Assembly: GCA_900546795.1 (NCBI GenBank)
Contig: UREG01000004.1
Span: forward strand, 1 to 45,720
Source of the DNA: an uncultured Veillonellaceae bacterium
Lineage (GTDB): Bacteria; Bacillota; Negativicutes; Veillonellales; Megasphaeraceae
Length of the DNA stretch: 45,720 nt
Direction of reading: 5' to 3'
Every line of letters starts with the position of its first letter. Within the stretch, counting starts at the first letter, position 1. Positions 6,763 to 15,262 of this stretch are shown here, in pieces. The notes beneath the pieces are model-generated. The model saw only the letters and a program-made list of their open reading frames with translations. It made no database searches and was not told where the DNA came from. Made by a program: the position numbers and the translations under genes.

Positions 6763-7830
6763 ATGAAGCAAATAAAATGGGCGGCTGCGGCAGGGGCGAT
6801 ATGCTGTCTGCTGCTGAGCGGCTGCGGGCCGGAGCCGGCAGCGGAAACGAAACCGCCTTTAGTCAAAGTAATCGCCGCAGGAGAGACGAACAGCGGTATG
6901 CAGGACGCGGTGTATTCCGGCACGGTAGCCGGGCGGTATGAAGCCAATCTGGCGTTTCAGGTCAGCGGCAAAATCGTTTCCCGGTCGGTAGATGTGGGGG
7001 ATCGGGTATCGGCAGGGCAGGTGCTGATGACGATTGACAGCCGGGATATTGACGAACAATTGCTGGCGGCGGCAGGCGCGCTCGATGGGGCGCGGTCCTC
7101 GTATGAACTGGCAAAGACGAATCTGGCCCGGTATCAGGCGCTGTATGCCGAGCAGGCAGTCAGCACGCTGCAGCTGGATCAGGCGCGGAATCAGTTTGAC
7201 GTTGCAGCATCGGCACTGCGGCAGGCGGAAGCGGAATATACGGTACGGAAAAATCAAAAAGAATATACGGCGCTTGTTTCGGATCGAAACGGCGTGGTGC
7301 GTTCGCTGATGGCCGAAGCCGGTCAGGTGGCTGCTGCGGGCACGCCGGTTGCAGTCGTTGTCGGCGAAGGGGATATGGAAGCGGTGCTGTCTATACCGGA
7401 ACAGCGGTACGGACAGATTCAGATCGGCGATACCTTTGCCGTTCGGTTCTGGGCACTGCCGGGTGTGACAGTGCAGGGTACTGTACGGGAAAAATCTCCG
7501 GCTGCGGCAGCTGGCATGCAGACGTATACCGTGCGGCTGACGCTGGTAAATCCGCCGCCGGAAGTGCAGCTGGGCATGACGGTTTCGGCGGACATGGGCG
7601 GCGCCGGCCGTCCGGCAGGACTTGTCATACCGGTTACCGCGCTGGTAGATGAGGGCGGCCGTCCCTCGGTCTGGATTGTTAAAGAAGATAATACCGTTGA
7701 AAAAAGAGCGGTGGAAACGGGTGTCTTTGGGCAGGATACCGTCGAAATACACAGCGGTCTGACTGCGCAGGATCGGATCGTCGTTAAAGGAGCGAAGAAA
7801 CTGACTGCGGGACAGAAGGTGCGGACATGA
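6763..7830 (+). CDS. RND efflux periplasmic adaptor (membrane fusion lipoprotein)
   Basis: This 355-residue HlyD/AcrA-type adaptor links an inner-membrane RND pump to an outer-membrane channel. A lipoprotein signal ends in LLLSG with Cys21. A barrel/lipoyl half (YEANLAFQVSGKIVSRSVDVGDRVSAGQ at residues ~55-85, in two stretches) precedes a coiled-coil hairpin (~90-165), the second lipoyl half, a beta-barrel and a membrane-proximal domain. The ATG at 6763 is chosen because AAAGGA lies eight bases upstream and the signal peptide begins there; an upstream TTG frame extension lacks these. It overlaps the pump gene by four bases. No TolC-type channel or TetR regulator is nearby in the window. Confidence 0.93.
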   Translation: MKQIKWAAAAGAICCLLLSGCGPEPAAETKPPLVKVIAAGETNSGMQDAVYSGTVAGRYEANLAFQVSGKIVSRSVDVGDRVSAGQVLMTIDSRDIDEQLLAAAGALDGARSSYELAKTNLARYQALYAEQAVSTLQLDQARNQFDVAASALRQAEAEYTVRKNQKEYTALVSDRNGVVRSLMAEAGQVAAAGTPVAVVVGEGDMEAVLSIPEQRYGQIQIGDTFAVRFWALPGVTVQGTVREKSPAAAAGMQTYTVRLTLVNPPPEVQLGMTVSADMGGAGRPAGLVIPVTALVDEGGRPSVWIVKEDNTVEKRAVETGVFGQDTVEIHSGLTAQDRIVVKGAKKLTAGQKVRT

Positions 7831-10800
7831 GAGGAAATTTAGCCGAATGGGCGATCAAACATAAGTCGATCGTATATTTCTTTATGATGGTAATCGCAGT
7901 GGCCGGCGTATTTTCCTTTATCCGTCTGGGACGAATGGAAGATCCGGATTTTACGATCCGAAAAATGGTCGTTGCCGCGGCCTGGCCCGGCGCGTCGGCG
8001 GAAGAAATGGCGGAGCAGGTTACGGATAAGCTGGAACGCCGGCTGCAGGATCTACCGAACCTCGATTATATCAAGAGTTATACGGAACCGGGAAAAACCG
8101 TAATCTATGTTAATTTGGACGACAATTTGGACGCGGGGCTGATTCGGGAGCGATGGACGGAAGCGCGGAATTTGGTCAATGACAGTAAGAGCGAGCTGCC
8201 GTCCGGCGTGATCGGGCCGCAGATAAACGACCGGTTCGACGATGTGTACGGCTCTATTTATGCGGTGACCGGCAGCGACTATTCGTATGAAGAGAAGCGG
8301 AAAATAGCGGAAGATATCCGCCGCCGTCTGCTTCGCCTGCCGGACGTGAAAAAGATTGTGTTAAAAGGCGTGCAGGAAGAACATATTTATGTAGAAGTCG
8401 ATCAGAATAAACTGGCGCAGCTGGGGGCTGATCCGCAGGCAGTACTGGCGCAGATCCAGCAGCAAAGCGCCATGGTGCCGGCCGGTATGGTCGATACGGC
8501 GGTACAAAATGTCCGGCTCCAGGTAAACGGGCAGTTTGCTTCCGCCGATGAAGTGAAAAACCTTCCCATTGCAGTAGGCAGCACGACGATCCGGTTGGGC
8601 GATGTGGCGGACGTATACCGGGGATATGAATCACCGGCGGCGCCGTTAATGTATTATAATGGAGAACCGGCGATCGGCATTGCTCTTTCGATGGAATCGG
8701 GCGGAAACGTCCTGACCTTAGGTGAAAATCTGGATGCGGAATTGGCCAAAATAAAAGCGGAACTGCCGGAAGGGATTGCGATCGAGCAAGTGGCGGATCA
8801 GCCCAGCGTGGTGCGCGATTCGATTCATGAATTTACCAGCGCGCTCTTTGAGGCGATTCTTATCGTGCTGGCCGCCAGTTTTCTGAGTTTGGGCATGCGA
8901 AGCGGCGTTGTCGTCGCCTGCTGTATCCCTATGATCGTCTGCGCTACGTTTATCTGCATGTATATTTGGGATATATCTCTGCATATCGTATCGCTGGGGG
9001 CGCTGATCATTTCCCTGGGGATATTGGTAGATGATGCGATTATCGTTGTGGAAATGATGCTGGTGAAACGAAACGAAGGCATGGGGCCGCTGGAATCGGC
9101 GTCTTTTGCGTATAAAACCTGCGCGTTTTCCATGCTAAGCGGAACGCTTATTACTTGCGCCGGATTCATGCCCGTCGGATTTGCGCAGGGGATGGTGCCG
9201 GAATTTACCCGATCGCTGTTTCAGGTGATCTGTGCGGCGCTGCTCTTATCATGGGCCGCGTCGGTGCTGGTTAGTCCGGTGCTGGGCTATCATTTGATTC
9301 AGCCGGAACGCAAAGGAGAGGCGGGAAAACCCTCGCTGCTCGATCGGTGGACGGCGGTGTTTTATGATCGGTTTTACCGTATTTTAAAAGGGTGCCTGGC
9401 CAAACAGAAACTGGTGATTCTCGGTACGGTTGGGATTTTTATCCTGTCTGTCCTGGCCTTCCCTTTGATAAAAATGCAGTTTTTCCCTTCGTCCATACGG
9501 CCGGAAATCATCGTGGATATGACGCTGCCCCGCGGCTCGTCGCTGGAATACACCCGGCAGACGGCGGCGCAGCTGGAAGATTTGTTTTACGGCGATGAAC
9601 GGATTGCCCATTATGCTTCCTATGTAGGCGAAGGGGCGCCCCGCTTCATTCTTTCGTTTGAACCGACGCTGGAAAAATCCAGTTTTGTCGAGTTTGTCGT
9701 CGTGACGAAATCGCTGGAAGATCGGGACAGCTTGTATCGGGATCTGGAAACGGTATATGCCGATCAGTTCCCAGACGCACGGCTGAATCTGCGGCTCATA
9801 CAAAAAGGGCCGGGCGAAGAATATCCGGTCAATCTGCGGGTAAGCGGGCCGGATAAAGCGGTCGTAACTGCGGCGGCCGAACAGGTGCAGGCGCGCATGG
9901 CGGCGCGGACGGATATCCGGGACCCGCATTTGAACTGGCCGGAAACGATGCCGAAGGCGCAGGTGGATATCGACTGGAATAAAGCGCGGCTCCTGCAGGC
10001 CGATACGTATGCGGCGGCCGTGGATCTGCAAAGCAAGCTTTCCGGTCTGGACGTAGGCGAATTGTATGACCGGGATCGGACGCTGCCGATTACGTTTCGC
10101 TTGGCGAACGGGGCCTCTCATGACCTAGCGGCGCTGAAAAGTCTGCCGATCCATATCGGCGGCGGGCGGTATGTGCCGTTAGAACAGCTGGGGACGGTAA
10201 CTGCCGTGATGGAAGACGGCGTACTGTACCGGCGGGATTTGATGCCGACGATTACGATTCAGGCACGGACAGTGCCGGATGCGCCGAATGAATCCATCGT
10301 TTCGGATATTTATGAAAGCGTAAAGGACATTCGGGCGGCGCTGCCGTATGGGTATTCCATTGAAATAGACGGTTCTGCGGAACGGAGTCAGATTTCGCTG
10401 GCGCAGCTTGCCGAACCGGTGCCGTACATGGTCATTGCGATCATGGCGATACTGATTTTCCAGCTGCAAAAACTGCGGCTCATGGCGCTGGCCGTGCTGA
10501 CCGCGCCGCTGGGGATTATCGGCGTGGTCCTTGCAATGCTGGTGTTTCAGCAGCCGATCGGGTTTATCGCGATCTTAGGGATAATTGCATTAAGTGGCAT
10601 GATTATACGAAATGCAATTATCCTGCTCGATCAGATCGAACAGCACCGGAAAGAAGGCATGACGCCGTATCAGGCGGTCGTTGAATCGACGATGCTGCGG
10701 TTCCGGCCGATCATGCTGACGGCGCTTACCGATGTGCTGGGTATGATTCCGCTCATTGCCAATAATTTTTGGCGGCCCATGTCCGTGGCGTTTATCGGCG

Positions 10801-10880
10801 GGCTGTTTGTGGCAACGGCGCTGACGCTGCTTGTCTTGCCTTGTCTCTATGCGGCTGCCTATAAAATAAAGAGTGAATGA
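7827..10880 (+). CDS. RND family multidrug/solute efflux permease
   Basis: This is a full-length 1,017-residue proton-driven RND transporter with two repeats of six membrane helices and two large extracytoplasmic loops. The fourth helix carries the proton-relay pair in GILVDDAIIVVEM. The N-terminus (GVFSFIRLGRMEDPDF) is of the type seen in hydrophobe/amphiphile exporters of the AcrB/MexF-like group. It works with the adaptor encoded immediately upstream (ATGA overlap), which implies an outer membrane and so supports a diderm host. The substrate cannot be read from sequence. A strong terminator follows. Confidence 0.95.
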   Translation: MRGNLAEWAIKHKSIVYFFMMVIAVAGVFSFIRLGRMEDPDFTIRKMVVAAAWPGASAEEMAEQVTDKLERRLQDLPNLDYIKSYTEPGKTVIYVNLDDNLDAGLIRERWTEARNLVNDSKSELPSGVIGPQINDRFDDVYGSIYAVTGSDYSYEEKRKIAEDIRRRLLRLPDVKKIVLKGVQEEHIYVEVDQNKLAQLGADPQAVLAQIQQQSAMVPAGMVDTAVQNVRLQVNGQFASADEVKNLPIAVGSTTIRLGDVADVYRGYESPAAPLMYYNGEPAIGIALSMESGGNVLTLGENLDAELAKIKAELPEGIAIEQVADQPSVVRDSIHEFTSALFEAILIVLAASFLSLGMRSGVVVACCIPMIVCATFICMYIWDISLHIVSLGALIISLGILVDDAIIVVEMMLVKRNEGMGPLESASFAYKTCAFSMLSGTLITCAGFMPVGFAQGMVPEFTRSLFQVICAALLLSWAASVLVSPVLGYHLIQPERKGEAGKPSLLDRWTAVFYDRFYRILKGCLAKQKLVILGTVGIFILSVLAFPLIKMQFFPSSIRPEIIVDMTLPRGSSLEYTRQTAAQLEDLFYGDERIAHYASYVGEGAPRFILSFEPTLEKSSFVEFVVVTKSLEDRDSLYRDLETVYADQFPDARLNLRLIQKGPGEEYPVNLRVSGPDKAVVTAAAEQVQARMAARTDIRDPHLNWPETMPKAQVDIDWNKARLLQADTYAAAVDLQSKLSGLDVGELYDRDRTLPITFRLANGASHDLAALKSLPIHIGGGRYVPLEQLGTVTAVMEDGVLYRRDLMPTITIQARTVPDAPNESIVSDIYESVKDIRAALPYGYSIEIDGSAERSQISLAQLAEPVPYMVIAIMAILIFQLQKLRLMALAVLTAPLGIIGVVLAMLVFQQPIGFIAILGIIALSGMIIRNAIILLDQIEQHRKEGMTPYQAVVESTMLRFRPIMLTALTDVLGMIPLIANNFWRPMSVAFIGGLFVATALTLLVLPCLYAAAYKIKSE

Positions 10881-10888
10881 AAAAGAAG

Positions 10889-10915
10889 CGCTCTCCCTTT
10901 TGGGAGGGCGTTTTT
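10889..10915 (+). terminator. Terminator of the RND operon
   Basis: CGCTCTCCC pairs with GGGAGGGCG (one T-G wobble) around a short T loop and is followed by five T residues. Confidence 0.8.
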
Positions 10916-10997
10916 GCCGTCAGTTCGTTCAGTTTGATTTCAGGCGCAGGGAGTACGCTGATGACAGCAGCGATAGGAGAACATGCGGTAAAAGAAA

Positions 10998-11027
10998 TTG
11001 ACAATGGTTTCCATCGTGCTTTATAGT
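10998..11027 (+). promoter_or_regulatory. Promoter of the PAP2-DUF368 operon
   Basis: TTGACA (10998-11003) and TATAGT (11022-11027) with 18-base spacing lie 28 bases before the PAP2 start codon. Confidence 0.6.
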
Positions 11028-11054
11028 AAATAAGATAGCAAAGGAGGTGCGGCA

Positions 11055-11585
11055 ATGGGAGAATGGGAACTGCTCTATTGGATTCAGGAACATTGCCGCA
11101 GCCCGATTGGCGACAGCCTGATGGTTTTTATCAGCGCGATCGGCAACGGCGGCGGGATTTGGATCGTGCTGGCAGCTTGGCTGATATGGAAAAGAGAAAC
11201 GCGAAGTGCGGGACTTGCCGTATTGGCAGGGCTTTTGCTGGCAGCGCTGGCGGCGAATTTGACGCTAAAGCCGCTTGTGGGGAGGCTCCGTCCCAGCGAT
11301 ATCGACACGGCGGTCTCGCTCTTGGTCGCACGGCCGACAGACGCCAGTTTTCCGTCGGGACACACGGCGGCGTCTTTTGCGGCGGCAGCGGTGCTGTATA
11401 AAAGCGGCAGCAGCTGGTGGAAACCGGCTATGGCTCTTGCCGTCGTCATGGGGTTTTCCCGCCTATATCTGTTCGTTCATTTTCCCAGCGACGTATTGGG
11501 CGGTGCGGGGATTGGCCTTGCCGCAGGATATACGGCGGTTTGGCTGCTGCGGCGATTAACACATAAGAAGGAGAATCAACAATGA
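11055..11585 (+). CDS. PAP2-family membrane phosphatase (probable undecaprenyl-PP or PGP phosphatase)
   Basis: This 176-residue integral membrane phosphatase has the three PAP2 motifs complete: K72-x-x-x-x-x-R-L-R-P80, PSGH (100-103) with catalytic His103, and S135-R-x5-H142-x3-D146. About five membrane helices place the active site at the outer face. Family members remove the pyrophosphate's terminal phosphate from undecaprenyl-PP or phosphatidylglycerol phosphate. The stop overlaps the start of a DUF368/PopT gene by four bases, which favours undecaprenyl-PP recycling. AAAGGAGG precedes the ATG. Confidence 0.9.
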   Translation: MGEWELLYWIQEHCRSPIGDSLMVFISAIGNGGGIWIVLAAWLIWKRETRSAGLAVLAGLLLAALAANLTLKPLVGRLRPSDIDTAVSLLVARPTDASFPSGHTAASFAAAAVLYKSGSSWWKPAMALAVVMGFSRLYLFVHFPSDVLGGAGIGLAAGYTAVWLLRRLTHKKENQQ

Positions 11586-12493
11586 TATTACAGCTTTTTC
11601 ATGGATTTTGCATGGCCTTGGCCGATAGCGTACCGGGCGTGTCCGGGGGAACGGTAGCCTTCATTTTGGGATTTTATGAACGGCTGCTCAACGCGGTTCA
11701 CGATCTGGCCGGTACGCGGGAAGAACGGAAACAAGCCCTGCGCTATTTAGCAAAGCTGGGCATGGGATGGGTGATCGGCATGGTGTTATCTATTCTGGCG
11801 CTCTCGACTCTGCTGCAGACGCAGGTATATTTTCTCAGCTCCCTGTTTTTAGGGCTGACGGCGGCTTCGATTCCGTTTATCATGCTGGCGGAACGGGAGA
11901 CGCTTAGCCGCGGCCGGATGTCGGATTTGCTGTACCTCGTTTTCGGCGTGCTGCTGGTCAGCGGCATGTCGTTTGGCCGGTCGGCGCTGGACGGATTCGG
12001 CTCGCTGGATTATATGAATCTGTCCGTTCTCCAGTATGCATATCTCTTTGTTTCCGGCATGCTGGCGATTACCGCCATGGTGCTGCCCGGCATATCCGGC
12101 TCGACGCTGCTCTTGATTTTCGGCGTGTATTTGCCGACGATCAGCGCAATTCATGAATTCCTCCATTTCAATTTTGTTGTGGCGCCGGGGCTGTTTGCTC
12201 TCGGTTTTGGGATCTTATTCGGCGCGGCGTCGTCCGTCAAAGTCATTCGCCGGGCGTTTAAAGAATATCGGACGCACATGCTGTATTTCATCATCGGCTT
12301 GATGATCGGCTCCTTCTATGCCATTATCATGGGGCCGACGACGCTGGGGACGCCAAAACCGCCGGTCGATATGGAGAATTTCAGCATGTTTGGCTTTGCG
12401 CTGGGGATCGTGATTTTGCTGGGATTGGAAAAATTAAAGCGAATGACGGCGGAAATCATGGTAGAAGAATATTTGGAAAAAGAGAACAACTAA
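11582..12493 (+). CDS. popT: DUF368/PopT family undecaprenyl-phosphate translocase
   Basis: This 303-residue polytopic membrane protein has the DUF368 hallmark of two inverted repeats, each with a Pro-Gly-x-Ser-Gly-Gly/Ser motif: DSVPGVSGGTVAFILGFYERL near residue 15 and VLPGISGSTLLLIFGVYLP near residue 165. DUF368 proteins (PopT) have been shown in other bacteria to return undecaprenyl phosphate to the cytoplasmic face for cell-wall and polysaccharide synthesis. Coupling to a PAP2 phosphatase joins dephosphorylation and flipping of the same lipid carrier in one operon. Family assignment is firm; the lipid substrate is inferred from family work. Confidence 0.88.
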   Translation: MILQLFHGFCMALADSVPGVSGGTVAFILGFYERLLNAVHDLAGTREERKQALRYLAKLGMGWVIGMVLSILALSTLLQTQVYFLSSLFLGLTAASIPFIMLAERETLSRGRMSDLLYLVFGVLLVSGMSFGRSALDGFGSLDYMNLSVLQYAYLFVSGMLAITAMVLPGISGSTLLLIFGVYLPTISAIHEFLHFNFVVAPGLFALGFGILFGAASSVKVIRRAFKEYRTHMLYFIIGLMIGSFYAIIMGPTTLGTPKPPVDMENFSMFGFALGIVILLGLEKLKRMTAEIMVEEYLEKENN

Positions 12494-12496
12494 AGG

Positions 12497-12549
12497 AAAC
12501 GAAAAGCAGCATCTCCTGTGCGGGGCAGGGCATGCTGTTTTCCTTTACC
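12497..12549 (+). terminator. Terminator after popT
   Basis: AAAGGAAA..GAAAAGCAGCAT pairs with ATGCTGTTTTCCTTT, with one bulged G and a 19-base loop. The T-rich 3' arm supplies the U-tract. Confidence 0.6.
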
Positions 12550-12582
12550 TGCAGGTATGGGGACTGGCAGATATAAAAAGAG

Positions 12583-12696
12583 ATGCTGATGCAGGAACGG
12601 CCGCATCAGGAAGAAATGGCGTGGCTGCAGCAGGCACAGGCGGCTTTTCTGCCAGCGGGATACCGTGAAACGAGAAAGAAAGCGGGGGGCGCATGA
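12583..12696 (+). CDS. Possible 37-aa ORF coupled to the TraX-like gene
   Basis: An ATG opens a 37-codon frame (MLMQERPHQEEMAWLQQAQ...) rich in Gln and Ala. Its TGA overlaps the ATG of the next gene (ATGATGA). The ribosome site is weak (AAAAAGAG). The overlap is typical of translational coupling, but the peptide matches nothing I know and may be a chance frame. Confidence 0.25.
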   Translation: MLMQERPHQEEMAWLQQAQAAFLPAGYRETRKKAGGA

Positions 12697-13436
12697 TGAG
12701 GGGATTCGGGGGAATCGGCAAACTGGGAAATGAAACGGGATTAAAACTTCTGGCAGCCGCTTCGATGGCGGCGGACCACACCGGGTGGCTCTTATTTCCC
12801 GGGTGCGAAGCGCTGCGCATTATTGGGCGGCTGGCGTTTCCTATTTTTGCCTATTATATTTATATCGGCTGTCTGCGGACGCATAGCAAGGGGCGGTACG
12901 GCGGACGAATCTTGGCGCTGGGATTGGCTTGTATGATCGTGTGGCATCTGATTTCCGGTCAGGTGTACGGAAATATACTGATTACGTTTTCCCTTTCCAT
13001 CGGCGTTATCAGTCTTATGCAGCGGATAAAGCAGCGTTTTATCCAACCAGCAGCGCAGCTGGCAGGCGGTGCGGCTGCGGCAGGACTATGCCTGCTTCCG
13101 TTATGGGCGCTGACAGATAGGATCGTGATCGACTACGGACTATGGGGGATATATGTTCCGGTGCTGCCGGAACTGCTGCGGACAGGAACGGCGCCGCGCG
13201 TGCCGGCAGGACGGCGTGTGGGGCTGGAAGATATCGGATTTGGCTTCGGGCTGTGGGGATTGGCGCAGCAGTACGGCGGGATTCAATACGCGTCGCTGGC
13301 AGCGCTGGCGCTGCTGGTATGGTTTCGTGCAGGGCCGGTATCCTATCGGCTGCCTAAACGCTTTTTGTATTATTTTTACCCGATTCATTTTCTCGTGATC
13401 TATGGAATCTATCTGGCGATGCAGTCTGGCCGGTGA
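12693..13436 (+). CDS. TraX-family integral membrane protein
   Basis: This 247-residue membrane protein has TraX family marks: KLLAAASMAADHTGWLLFPG at residues ~18-37, LRIIGRLAFPIFAYYIYIG at ~43-61 and a C-terminal FLYYFYPIHFLVIYGIYLA. About seven to eight hydrophobic helices are visible. The family is named for F-plasmid TraX, which acetylates pilin; chromosomal relatives in Firmicutes are probably membrane acyl/acetyltransferases of unknown target. The mid-section (residues ~155-185) reads less like the family, with an RxPAGRR stretch where a helix is expected. Tandem ATGs at 12693 and 12696 make the start uncertain by one codon. Confidence 0.8.
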   Translation: MMRGFGGIGKLGNETGLKLLAAASMAADHTGWLLFPGCEALRIIGRLAFPIFAYYIYIGCLRTHSKGRYGGRILALGLACMIVWHLISGQVYGNILITFSLSIGVISLMQRIKQRFIQPAAQLAGGAAAAGLCLLPLWALTDRIVIDYGLWGIYVPVLPELLRTGTAPRVPAGRRVGLEDIGFGFGLWGLAQQYGGIQYASLAALALLVWFRAGPVSYRLPKRFLYYFYPIHFLVIYGIYLAMQSGR

Positions 13437-13525
13437 TGGAGAGGAAGGCTCGGCAGTCGGCTCGTATGTATAGGTGAAAAATAGCGTGCCGCAGAATAGA
13501 GTAGGAAGACAACTAAATAGTTTCC

Positions 13526-13556
13526 AGCCGGCAGCGGCGTGCTGCCGGCTTTTTTG
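13526..13556 (+). terminator. Terminator after the TraX-like gene
   Basis: A perfect ten-base-pair stem AGCCGGCAGC/GCTGCCGGCT with loop GGCGT leads into five to six T residues. Confidence 0.85.
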
Positions 13557-14074
13557 CATGTATGTTTAGATTTGTGCCAGCAGGGGGATTTCTTTGCGGG
13601 TATCGCGTTGTGCGTGGCAGGCTGCACCGTGGCTAGGCGGACGCATCGTGTCATAGGGGGAGAAGCTGCGGGGCAGTCAAATGGTTTTTTGGATTTGCCC
13701 GTTTCAACACGATAGCAGCGCAGGAGTATTTTCTGACGGGCGGGAAGAAGGCGGGACGAGGTTTTTCCCTAAGTGAAAGGAGCAGACGATAGCGAGAAGG
13801 GATTCTGCATACCGTAAAACATATAGCCGTGCAGAAAAGACACGGCAAGAGGACGGGGAAGGAAATAAAGAAGGGCAGGGAAAAGTTTGCTAAACGGCGC
13901 TGTCTGCGGCAGACGGGAGAAATACAGGGTGTGCGCTGGCAGGAAGCGGGGCGTATACACTTTTTTTTTCATGCATATAGATACAAACTATGAGCGCTCT
14001 TATTTTATTGAATTTAATTATAGTGTATAATAAAACAAATATATCATGCGCTGCGCATGGGAGGGGGGAATGTT
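13557..14074. other. Intergenic region, purine-biased, no gene recognised
   Basis: About 500 bases hold no supported ORF. The plus strand is notably A/G-rich between 13,730 and 13,900. The last 60 bases are AT-rich and contain TATAAT at 14026-14031, a likely -10 box for the following transporter, with only a weak -35 (TTTTAT, 17 bases upstream). Confidence 0.4.
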
Positions 14075-15247
14075 ATGTTTGATTCTATGTTTTTTTATTT
14101 GTTTGTGACCTTTTTAATTTTTGGTATCGGCGACTTTTTGGGCGTCTTATCGAAAGCGAAGGTTTCGGCGGTATTTGTCAGCCTGATTTTGTTTTTGATC
14201 GGGTTTATGACAGGGGTGCTGCCGCCGGATGTGATTGCCAGAGCTGAACTGGCCGGTGTTGGGAAATGGTCTACCGCATTTATCGTTTTTCATATGGGTA
14301 CGATGATCAACATCAAAGAACTGATCAGCGAATGGCGGACGGTGGTCACGGCGGTACTGTCGATGGTGGTGGTGGCAGCGGCCGGCTTTGCCTTGATTCC
14401 GCTTATCGGGTATGAAGAAACGATCGTATCGATTCCGATCATCAACGGCGGGATCGTAGCGACGCAGATCATGACGACGGCTGCACTGGATAAAGGATTT
14501 GCAATGGCGGCGGCGTTAGGGACGATCTGCTATGCAATTCAGAAATTTATCGGTACGCCGGTCGCCTCGTTCTACGGGCTGAAAGAGGCGAAAAAAGTGG
14601 TGGAAGAATTCCGCCGGACGGGCGTGAATCCTGTGAAAAAAGCTGCAGCGGCAGAAGAAAAGAAAGAGCAGACGTTTGCGGAAAAACACGCTAAATTTTT
14701 CGGTGCCTTTACGTGCCTGGCAATTACGGGATTCTTCGGCTGGTTTGCATTTTGCCTGGGCAAGATGACCGGCGTCAGCTATTCCATCTGGTGCCTGGTG
14801 CTGGGAGCGGTCGTTTCCTATACGGGGTATATCCCGGCGCGGATTTTAGAGCAGGCTAAGACATCGGGATTTTTAAACGCTGCCGTGTTTGCCAGCATTA
14901 TTCCTTCGCTGGCCAGGATCAAAGCCGACGATTTGATCACCCTCGGCTACAGTCTGATTATTTTGTTTGTCATTACGCTCGTGGTGTTGTTTGTGTGTTT
15001 CTATGTGCTGCCGTTGTGGAAGCTGGTCGGTTCCCGCAATGTGGCGATGGGCATTTCGGTAGCGCAGCTGCTCGGGTTCCCGGCAACGTATTTGATTGCC
15101 AATGAAATCGCGCAGGCGTCGACGGAAACGGAAGAAGAAAAACAGGTTGTGCTCGATGCGATCATGCCGAAATATCTGGTAGCCGGATTTGCGACCGTAA
15201 CGTCGCTGTCGGTTATTATGGCTGGGATTTTGGAGAAATTTTTATAA
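14075..15247 (+). CDS. Predicted secondary transporter, family not assigned
   Basis: This is a 390-residue, very hydrophobic protein with about ten membrane segments in two halves, separated by a charged cytoplasmic loop (residues ~185-215, Lys/Glu-rich: KKAAAAEEKKEQTF). Conserved-looking Gly-rich stretches (IINGGIVATQIMTTAALDKG at ~127-146) are reminiscent of ESS/GltS-like sodium-solute symporters, but I cannot assign the family with confidence. The ATG at 14075 is chosen because GGAGGGGGG lies six bases upstream; the upstream in-frame ATG at 14057 has no such site. It is 15 bases from a gamma-glutamyltransferase gene, suggesting a gamma-glutamyl compound, glutamate or peptide as substrate. 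Confidence 0.7.
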   Translation: MFDSMFFYLFVTFLIFGIGDFLGVLSKAKVSAVFVSLILFLIGFMTGVLPPDVIARAELAGVGKWSTAFIVFHMGTMINIKELISEWRTVVTAVLSMVVVAAAGFALIPLIGYEETIVSIPIINGGIVATQIMTTAALDKGFAMAAALGTICYAIQKFIGTPVASFYGLKEAKKVVEEFRRTGVNPVKKAAAAEEKKEQTFAEKHAKFFGAFTCLAITGFFGWFAFCLGKMTGVSYSIWCLVLGAVVSYTGYIPARILEQAKTSGFLNAAVFASIIPSLARIKADDLITLGYSLIILFVITLVVLFVCFYVLPLWKLVGSRNVAMGISVAQLLGFPATYLIANEIAQASTETEEEKQVVLDAIMPKYLVAGFATVTSLSVIMAGILEKFL

Positions 15248-15262
15248 CAGGGGGCTGAAGAG

